From contig CM022303.1 in assembly GCA_011799875.1 (NCBI GenBank), positions 730,522,250-730,586,249 on the forward strand: a DNA stretch of 64,000 bases, in the 5' to 3' direction. The stretch's first letter is position 1. Every line of letters starts with the position of its first letter. The notes beneath the pieces are model-generated. The model was not told where the DNA came from and did no database searches. It saw only the letters and a list, made by a program, of their open reading frames with translations. Made by a program: the position numbers and the translations under genes. Source of the DNA: Thinopyrum elongatum. Lineage: Eukaryota > Streptophyta > Magnoliopsida > Poales > Poaceae. Below are positions 9,882 through 16,339 of the stretch, piece after piece.

Positions 9882-10520
9882 CTAGTTCGGAAGCTTGATG
9901 TGCTCCTTCCGCCATAGACATGGAATCTTCAGAGCAAGACCCAGCTGAGTCTCCCCTTCACCTGTAGGGTGGTTAAGCTCGAGCTCCTCAAATCCCTCCG
10001 TTACTTCATCCACCATCACAACAGCATAGCCTTGTGGAATCAGATGGCAGTGAAAAGTTCCGTCGGGTTGAGGAGGTGCAACAGAGCCGACAGCCGCCTT
10101 GACTTTGAGGTTCTGCCATTGCGTCATAAGCTGGCAATGTTGAGCCTCCGTGATAGCATCCATGGGGTAGCTAGGAGCTCTGAAGTCAGGCTGCTGAACG
10201 AGCTCGGTGGAAGCCACGCTGCTTCTCCACTGAGATGGCGAGGTAGCTTCTGGGGTAGCTCCGGCAGCTCGCTGGCTCTCAACTTGTTCCTCTAGCTTTT
10301 GTACCCTTGCATTCAGCTTCTGCAGTTCGCTCTGCTCTAGTTTCCTCTTCCTCTCCCGGGTTTTGTAACCGCCTGCGCCGGGAAACGCAACCTTCCACGC
10401 AACGGAGCCTGGCGTGCCTCGTGTTCGTCCAGGGTGCTCACGATTCCCGAGGGCCTCGGTCAGCTCGTCATTCTCTCTGTCGGGAATGAACGTCCCTTGC
10501 TGCGCTGCAGCGATACACTT
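9882..10520 (-). CDS. Exon 2, middle part: coiled coil and DUF8039-like domain
   Basis: Open from the codon after the first amber: DRENDELTEALGN and AWKVAFPGAGGYKTRERK, then a heptad-like helix (SELQKLNARVQKLEEQVESQ) and a region with AYPMDAI-type start (here SYPMDAITEAQ), VKAAVGSV, GTFHCHLIPQGYAVVMVDEV, FEELELNHPTGEGE and CLWRKEHIKLPN. The last part matches my memory of DUF8039, which sits between transposase-24 and Ulp1 domains in grass CACTA proteins. The frame ends in TAG at 9882-9884; related proteins I recall have Trp here, so a TGG to TAG change fits. The reading frame continues past it into the proline-rich part. Confidence 0.75.
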   Translation of the reverse strand, partial: KCIAAAQQGTFIPDRENDELTEALGNREHPGRTRGTPGSVAWKVAFPGAGGYKTRERKRKLEQSELQKLNARVQKLEEQVESQRAAGATPEATSPSQWRSSVASTELVQQPDFRAPSYPMDAITEAQHCQLMTQWQNLKVKAAVGSVAPPQPDGTFHCHLIPQGYAVVMVDEVTEGFEELELNHPTGEGETQLGLALKIPCLWRKEHIKLPN

Positions 10521-11281
10521 CTAAAGCTTCTTGACGGGTATTGCAAGTTGCTCGTCTGTCCAAACACACTTCCCTGTTTCAGGGTCCAAGGTTCCCCCAA
10601 CCCCGAAGAACCAAGTCCTTGAACGGTCTGGCCAGTTCAATGTCTCTGGTTCGACCCCTTTAGCAAGCAGGTCATTCTCAGCTTTGTCCCATAGCGGCCA
10701 GGCTTTGAGGTAGCCACCTGACCCCGTGCGATGGTGAAACTTCTTCTTTGCAGCATTTATCTTATTTGTCTCTGACATCTTCTTACTCTTGTCCGATGTC
10801 TTGTAGGCCACAAATGCGGGCCAGTGATCTCTTATCATCTCAAATCGGCCGGTGAATTCTGGAGTCTTCCCCTTGTCGACAAACATTGATTTCAACTCAT
10901 TATTCCACCTCCTGAATAGATCTGCCATCTTCTTAAGAGCACACGCCTTGACCAATGGCTCTATAACTGGCTTATCCGGATCCTCCTCTGGCGGTAGGGT
11001 AAAATTTGCCTTCAGCAAGGTCCAAAGATCATCTTTCTGTCTATCGGTGACATAAGAAACTTGAGGGTCTTCGTTTTCTTAGGCTCATTCCATAGCTGGA
11101 TGATCATCGGGATGCTGTCCCTAACAATAGCTCCGCACTGAGCTGAAAATGCATCCTTGGTCCGCCTCGGTTCAATCGGCTGGCCATCGTTCGCGATTGC
11201 TGTGATAGTGAACCTTTCATCCTGACGCAACCTTTTCTTCGGGCCTCGTCTCGTTACCGAAGTTTGGCTCGATCCGGAGGG
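10521..11281 (-). CDS. Exon 2, first part: plant transposase-24-like domain
   Basis: After a basic, NLS-like stretch (RRGPKKRLRQ) comes DERFTITAIANDGQPIEP, then AFSAQCGAIVRDSIPM. Further on are LPPEEDPDKPVIEPLV, KKMADLFRRWNNELK, DHWPAFVAYKTS, AAKKKFHHRTGSGGY and RTWFFGVGGTLDPETGKC. This is the pattern of the transposase Ptta/En/Spm-type domain (PF03004) found in CACTA accessory proteins, thought to bind DNA or protein rather than to cut DNA. A single-base loss near 11080 shifts the frame between the first two pieces; copies 2 to 4 have the extra base there (cttgaggctc against cttaggctc). An amber codon at 10521 ends the frame, and the downstream sequence (KCIAAAQQGTF) continues in the same frame. 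Confidence 0.8.
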
Positions 11282-11375
11282 CTTTAAAAGAAGAAAGAAG
11301 AGTTAATATATGTACATACCAAAACAATTAATGCATCAATTAGCTAGTGAGCACATGCTTAATTAATATATATAC

Positions 11376-11627
11376 CTCGCCGGACTTTGCAACAGCTCCC
11401 TCCTCCATTCGATCACCGGAGCCATCATCATGGTTTCCTTCTTCCTCTGGCATTCGGTCACCGGAGCCATCATGATCAAGTCCTTCCTCCTCCATTGTTC
11501 GATCACCGGAGCCTTCACCCTCTCCTTCCAGACAATCGGTGTCGTTGAGATACGACAAGACATCACCTCCGCCAAGGATGATTTCCCACAACAACTCTTC
11601 TGTTTCCAAGTCTCTTTGTTGATCCAT
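11376..11627 (-). CDS. Exon 1: acidic N-terminus with GSGDR repeats
   Basis: The exon starts with MDQQRDLETEELLWEI and ends at a GTATAT donor after AKSGE, in phase 0 with the next exon (PSGSSQTS). It carries three acidic repeats built on GSGDR, encoded around ccggtgatc. It is rich in Glu and Asp and looks disordered. The same three repeats occur in copies 2 to 4, with indels. Confidence 0.75.
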
Positions 11628-11736
11628 AGTTTCTGCAAATATTACAACATGGCAATTAATGTAGAAACATGAGAGATGGATATATTAGTGGCAAACATAG
11701 ACCTAGCTAGCTAATCACAACAAGGAATATTAATTA
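11628..11736. other. 5' flank of the CACTA gene
   Basis: AT-rich 110 bp upstream of the start codon with ctagctagc-type motifs. No clear TATA box can be assigned. It would contain the 5' UTR or promoter of the accessory gene. Confidence 0.4.
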
Positions 11737-11925
11737 GTGGCCTCGATGCTTCTACGGTTTGGGGTGGCCTCGACAACGCTTCTAGGGTTTGGGGTGGCTC
11801 GACAATGCTCTTTTAACTTGGTAAATTTGGGTGGCCTCGACGCTTCTATGGTTTGGGGTGGCCTCGGCAACGCTTCTAGGGTTTGGGGTGGCCTCGACGC
11901 TTCTAGGGTTTGGTCGGGCGAGAGG
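11737..11925. repeat. Short tandem repeat, ggcctcgacgcttctagggtttgg type
   Basis: About six imperfect units of 25-35 bp built from cctcgacgcttctagg and gtttggggtgg. One unit is interrupted by ctcttttaacttggtaaat. The unit reappears as single copies near 12770 and 12830. The same block occurs in copies 2 (25022-25195), 3 (44825-44998) and 4 (60877-61050). Confidence 0.8.
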
Positions 11926-12020
11926 GGGTTGATCGACGTCCCCCCTCATGTTGAAGAGTTACCGGAGTTCTCTCATGAATGTCCGACATCCGGACCGCCT
12001 CTCTCATGAATGTCAAACAA

Positions 12021-12514
12021 GGGATTTAACAAAATGGCGCCATTCTGGATGTGCAGAAAATGGTCCATATTTTTCCTGATCTCATCTACCCTTCTATATG
12101 TCACGTTGTTCGTGTCAAAGGATTCCAGAAAACCATGGCTTCATCATTAGCTGGAAGTAACAGGCGCATAATGGTACGAAGCTCTCCAAAATTGTTTTGG
12201 AACGGAGTCCCGGATAGGATAATTCGCTTTTTGGTACGAAGATCAGCAAGAGCCTTCCGAATATCCCTATTTGGAAGGCCTTTGCTGAAATTCGTTCCAA
12301 AAAGCGAATTATTCTATCAGGAACTCCGTTCCAAAACAACTTTGAAGAGCTTCGTAGCATCATACGCCTGTTACTTCCCGCTAATGATGAAGCCATGGAT
12401 TTCTTCAATACTTTGACAGACAACATGACATACAGAAGAATATATATAGATGAGATCAGGAAAAAATTGGATCAACTTGTGCACATCCATAATGGGGGCA
12501 TTCTTGATAAATCT
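12021..12514. repeat. Inverted repeat made of a SNF2 ATPase gene fragment, copy 1
   Basis: Two arms of about 245 bp meet near 12267 with almost no loop. The right arm on the plus strand is open from at least 12260 to 12580 and reads KAFAEIRSKKRIILSGTPF, QNNFEELRSIIRLLLPANDE and so on. The left arm on the minus strand reads KALADLRTKKRIILSGTPF, QNNFGELRTIMRLLLPANDE. SGTPFQNN is helicase motif III of SNF2-family ATPases. By eye the arms are about 88% identical over the best 137 bp, and outer parts pair less well. An RNA across this region would fold into a long hairpin. It lies 0.4-0.9 kb upstream of the CACTA gene start. It is a gene fragment and not a working gene. Confidence 0.85.
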
Positions 12515-12515
12515 A

Positions 12516-12662
12516 TATATGTCAAAATTCAAATTTTGACATATGATCAAATGTTGCATATGTCAAAATTCAAACTTTGACATATGATCAAACTTTGATA
12601 TATGATCAAATGTTGCATATGTCAAAATTCAAACTTTGACATATGATCAAACTTTGATATAT
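12516..12662. repeat. Palindromic repeats atgtcaaaattcaaa.tttgacat
   Basis: Three tandem copies of a small palindrome (atgtcaaaattcaaactttgacat) with the linker atgatcaaactttgatatatgatc. Each can fold on itself. Present in all four copies (about 25785-25920, 45590-45722, 61630-61765). Confidence 0.75.
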
Positions 12663-12689
12663 GTCCACCGCGATATAAAATGATACATA

Positions 12690-12916
12690 GACTTGTTCGG
12701 GCGAGAGGGGGTTGATCGACGTCCCCCCTCATGTCAAAGTTACCGGAGTTTTCTTCTAGTGGTTTGGGTGGCCTCGAGAGTTTGTCGGGTAGGGGCGGGA
12801 GGGGGTAGGAGATCGACAATGCTATTTTTCTAGGGTTTGGGTGGCCTCGAGAGTTGGTCGCCCGGTATATCGAGAGGGGGGGTGAACATTTTACCTTAGT
12901 AACTTAGAAAAAAGTG
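12690..12916. repeat. Repeat of gggcgagagggggttgatcgacg block
   Basis: This block repeats the gcgagagggggttgatcgac and gtcccccctcatgt sequence found at about 11918-11950, so similar sequence flanks the SNF2 inverted repeat on both sides in direct orientation. It also carries single units of the ctagggtttgggtggcctcgaga repeat. No gene is seen. Confidence 0.6.
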
Positions 12917-13288
12917 TTATCGGGGAGGGGGTATATCGACCCCCCCCCCCCCTCATGTCGAAGTTATCGGGGAGGGGCTATATCGACAACGACATACATA
13001 TAGCCACATACATATAAAAAAAATCCTATGAACATCCGTACATACATATAGCCACACACATATATATGGCTATGAAAAAAATCATCATATAAAAAAAATC
13101 TTATCGGGGAGGGGGTATATCGACCCCCCCCTCATGTCGAAGTTATCGGGGAGGGGCTATATCGACAACGACATATACATATAGCCACATACATATAAAA
13201 AAATTCTATGAACATCCATATATACATACATATATATGGCTATGAAAAATGCTATGAAAAAAAAATTCATCATATAAAAAAATGCTAT
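12917..13288. repeat. Tandem duplication of about 183 bp with C-runs
   Basis: Two units start at tatcggggagggggtatatcg (about 12919 and 13102). They contain a run of C (13 in the first, 7 in the second), then ctcatgtcgaagttatcggg, a second tatatcgac and an AT-rich tail with catacatatagccacata. The C-run length differs between copies and is unreliable. Copies at about 26165-26470, 45968-46270 and 62008-62300. Confidence 0.75.
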
Positions 13289-13570
13289 GAACAAAACAAT
13301 TTTATGAAAATCCATACATACATAGCCACATACATATATATATATATATACATTACATATGAACAAAACAATTTTCATCATATAAAAAATATTAACATAT
13401 ATACATTATATGTGAACTCCACCATTTCTCTAAAAAAAATCTCTATGCAAATTTCTTTAAAAAGTTCTCTTCCATCTCATCTCATCTCCACGAAACATCT
13501 ATCTAAAAAATACATACATACATATATGAACATCTAAAAACATGTAACAAAAAAATAGCATATATAAAAA
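13289..13570. other. AT-rich spacer with (TA)n, no gene seen
   Basis: Low-complexity sequence with acatacatatat and a (ta)n run near 13335-13350. Open frames here are short and made of Ile, Tyr, Lys and Met, as expected by chance from this composition. Confidence 0.6.
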
Positions 13571-13885
13571 AAAAGCACGGCGGTGGGGGCAGGGTAGGGG
13601 CGCGGTGCTCACAGAGGGAGGTGTCGGGGCAGGGGCAGGGGGGAACGGCGGGCGGCGTCGGCTGGTGCGGTCAGGGGTCCACTGCAGGGTGGCGTCGGGG
13701 CGGGCATGGCGCTGGGACCGCGGCGACGTCGGGGCAGAGGGCGTCGGCGCGACGACGAGGTGGAGCAGCCCGACGGCGTCCGACGACGCAGTGGAGCAGC
13801 CTGACGGCTCGGGGCAGGGCTCGGCGGCGACGGCGACGAGGGATCAGTTGGGGCGTCGGGGCGAGAAGAAGTGATTTTTGCAGAA
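13571..13885. repeat. GC-rich block, copy 1 variant
   Basis: About 75% GC. It includes a direct repeat of gacgacg..gtggagcagcc.gacgg. Several overlapping frames are open on both strands only because GC-rich DNA has few stops; none shows a domain. Copy 4 (62636-62935) has the same variant, while copies 2 and 3 differ strongly in its first half. Confidence 0.6.
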
Positions 13886-13918
13886 ACTGCTAAGTGTTTT
13901 CTTAGTACATGAAGCATT

Positions 13919-14165
13919 GCTCCCGGTTCATGGCACGAACCGACCAATGCCCCCCTTTCGTCCCGGTTGTGCCACCAACCGGGACCAAGGTCTCATTTGA
14001 GTAGCCAAAGGCGGGAAAGGAGACCTTTGGTCCCGGTTTGGTGCACCAACCGGACTAAAAGTGGGGCATTGGTCCCGGTTCTGCCCCGAAACCGGTACCA
14101 ATGCAACCCTCTCGTCCGGTTGGTGCCACCAGCCGGGACCAAAGGCTGCCCGCGGCCAAAAGTTT
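13919..14165. repeat. CACTA subterminal-type hairpin, copy 1
   Basis: Two arms of about 85 bp (13919-14003 and about 14018-14105) are inverted copies: ccaaccgggaccaaggtctc faces gagacctttggtcccggttt, and caatgcccccctttcg faces aaaagtggggcattgg. The ccggttggtgccaccaaccgg-type core is itself palindromic and recurs at 14115-14140. This ccggtt/aaccgg sequence is common near the ends of grass CACTA elements. It could bind transposase or produce small RNAs; neither is shown here. Confidence 0.8.
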
Positions 14166-15000
14166 AGTCCCACCTCGCTAGTTGATAGGGGCGGCGAGTG
14201 GTTATAAGCCCCACTTCCGCTGCCCTTCGGACTCCTCTCATGCAGCTTACGGCCTAACCTCACACTCCGCTGCCTTGGCCTACTGGGCCTTCGGCGGGCC
14301 TGAATCCTGGCCCGTGGTTAGGTTTTCTAGTCGTATTCAGCCGTGGTGGCCCAGATAGGTGGCATTTTTTTTTCTATTTTTTTCATTTTTTTTGATTTGT
14401 TTTTTTGCTTTATTTAATTTCTTTTGTTTTTTGCTTCATTTTTATTCTTTTTGCTCTAGGTCACAAAAATTATAAAACTTTCTGTTAGTGCCATTAGTTT
14501 TCAAATTTAATTCTTTGGAAATTGTTGAATCACTAGTTTGTGATTAACTTTACTATAAAATAGATTTTGGGAGTGATTCTTTTTCCTGCTATTTATATTA
14601 CTGTGTTTTATCATTATATTCAAATTTGGGGGTAACCTTTTTCGGTTATGTTCAATGTCTGTTTTAATCAAGAAAAGATTTTGTTATTTTAGTTTGCTAT
14701 TAAAGTTTCTAACAAAAAATTTCTTTATGAAAATTCTTTTTGCCATTAATGTTTTGAACAGAAAATACTTTGATAATTTTAGTTGCATAAATTTTATATA
14801 ATTTTAGTTTAAAAAATACTAGAGGTTTATAAAACCTTTTTAGTTGATTCCTTTTGCTATTAGAGTTTTATAAAAGCTTTTTAGTTGATTCTTTTTGCTA
14901 TTGAAGAATAGTATAGTTTTGTTTTAGTTGATCATAACACAATATTTTAATTGATTATTTTAAGTTCATTTTTTTTCCTATTAATTCATTCTTTTTGCGC
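14166..15000. other. CACTA spacer: GC-rich to T-rich transition, no gene seen
   Basis: 14166-14365 is GC-rich (ccttggcctactgggccttcg). From about 14366 to 15000 the plus strand is strongly T-rich with tttttgctattagag-type recurring words (ttgctattagagttt, ttgctattgaa). No reading frame of interest. The same stretch precedes the array in copies 2 and 3 and ends the window in copy 4. Confidence 0.6.
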
Positions 15001-15642
15001 TAAATGACCCTGAAATTGAAAAGCAATACAAATGAACTCTAAAAAGGTTGAAAGTTGGCATGGTAACATCATTTCACCCACATAGCATGTGCTAAAAAGT
15101 TGAGACGGTTACGGCAAAAACTGGATGCACTTCGTGTACAAAACGGGCAATCTCTTTCGAAGTATCAGGGTTTCGAACGAAAACTCGTCTGTTACAAAGG
15201 GATTTCATTTTTTTGAACTTATTTGAACTCCAGACTTTTTGAGTGTTCAAAATGCACCATTCAAAGCCACATCATCAATTTTCAACCCTTTCTGACTTCA
15301 TTTGTTATTTTTCATGCATTTACTGATTTTTTTGCACTATATGACCCAGAAATTGAAAAGCACTACAAATGAACTCTGAAAAGGTTGAAAGTTGGCATGG
15401 TATCATCATTTCACCCACATAGCATGTGCCAAAAAGTTGAGAGGGTTACGGCAAAAACTGGATGCACTTCGTGTACAAAACGGACAATCTCTTTCGAAGT
15501 ATCAAGGTTTCATACGAAAACTCGTCTGTTACAAAGGATTTCATTTTTTTCAACTTATTTGAACTCCAGACTTTTTGTGTGTTCAAAATGCACCATTCAA
15601 AGCCACATCATCAATTTTCAACCCTTTCTGACTTCATTTGTT
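15001..15642. repeat. ~337-bp tandem repeat, about two units, copy 1
   Basis: Two units (landmark ggcatggta at 15058 and 15393) of the repeat described at 28231-35442. The second breaks off at ttcatttgtt, and copia sequence follows at 15643. Confidence 0.9.
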
Positions 15643-16339
15643 CTGAAGTTAAACTGATAGACATGTATAAAGGCAATAAGATAGAAGATGGAATATCCAG
15701 CTCATGTATGAATGTCATGCAAGTTTTTTGATGAATAGAAGGCTGGTCAAAGATAGTGTTCTTGGGAATTATGGTTAACATGTTAATCACTATTCTTGGG
15801 TATGTGAGTTAATCACAAAGATACCCGCTCGATTGCATTCTGTTGTCAACTCGATGTAAGAACTACTATGGCCTGAAAGACTAGCCGGAATGAGGTTTAG
15901 GTATACCAGGGAACATAGTAAATGTTACTATACCTTCCATCGGTGTATTACCGTATGTATTCATTTTCAATTCAGTTAGAGTTTTCACGCAACTCTAGCC
16001 CATTGCATAAGGTATCTTGCAGAAGTTTGTTCATAAGAGAAACTTTTGATGTTCGATGTTATGAATAAATAAGGGCCATACTTTCATATGAATGAGATGT
16101 ATGTATGAATATTGATAATAATATTACCTCTGGGTTTACTTTCATAATTCATTTTAGAGTTTCATCACACTCTAGCCCATTGCACAATGTTGTTGCAAAA
16201 GAGTTGTTCATAAAACAACAATGTGTTTCAGTATTATGAATAACATGGAGGGCCATGCTCATCCAAACTTGGACGTTATGTTATGAATATTGATGGTAAT
16301 ATGATACATCTATAATACTGACGCTAATGTCGCAGACTA

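Larger units (their letters stand above)
7812..11627 (-). pseudogene. CACTA accessory gene: transposase-24-like, DUF8039-like, Ulp1 protease
   Basis: I model seven exons on the minus strand: 11376-11627, 8866-11281, 8604-8777, 8405-8515, 8254-8320, 8042-8131 and 7812-7937. Every intron has GT-AG ends on this strand and all joins keep phase, giving roughly 1,080 codons. Domains in order: an acidic N-terminus with GSGDR repeats, a transposase-24-like (PF03004) region (about 100-325), a coiled coil (about 390-420), a DUF8039-like region (about 450-545), a proline-rich linker, and a C48 (Ulp1) protease. Defects: amber codons at 10521-10523 and 9882-9884, in place in all four copies, and a one-base loss near 11080 that copies 2 to 4 do not have. 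In plants such genes travel inside CACTA elements; their role is unproven, with deSUMOylation suggested by the protease. The start is the first ATG of the acidic exon. Confidence 0.85.
7654..15642 (-). mobile_element. CACTA-type transposon segment, copy 1
   Basis: The segment holds the minus-strand accessory gene (7812-11627), a spacer with GC-rich and palindromic repeats, a CCGGTTGGTGC-type subterminal hairpin and the start of a ~337-bp tandem array. The accessory gene architecture and the hairpin sequence are typical of CACTA elements in rice and Triticeae. No CACTA terminal inverted repeat or 3-bp target duplication can be identified, and no TNP2 transposase is present, so this is an internal or deleted piece and not a complete element. 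Confidence 0.75.

Noticed and set aside
12051..12426. Two overlapping frames on opposite strands with similar proteins (ASSLAGSNRR)
   Set aside because: Similarity on opposite strands comes from the inverted repeat; the informative frame is the SNF2 one with SGTPFQNN.
13335..13352. (ta)n run as a promoter or origin
   Set aside because: Simple low-complexity sequence in an AT-rich spacer, with no supporting context.
13609..13947. GC-rich Pro/Arg/Ser frames as coding exons
   Set aside because: All frames are open on both strands because of composition; frames are not kept between copies and no domain is visible.
14366..15000. T-rich stretch as a polyadenylation tail of a LINE or processed gene
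   Set aside because: The T-richness extends over more than 600 bp of mixed words with no adjacent coding sequence or target duplication.
15366..15376. cactacaaatg as a CACTA terminal inverted repeat
   Set aside because: It occurs in most units of the 337-bp array and has no matching inverted partner or 3-bp target duplication.
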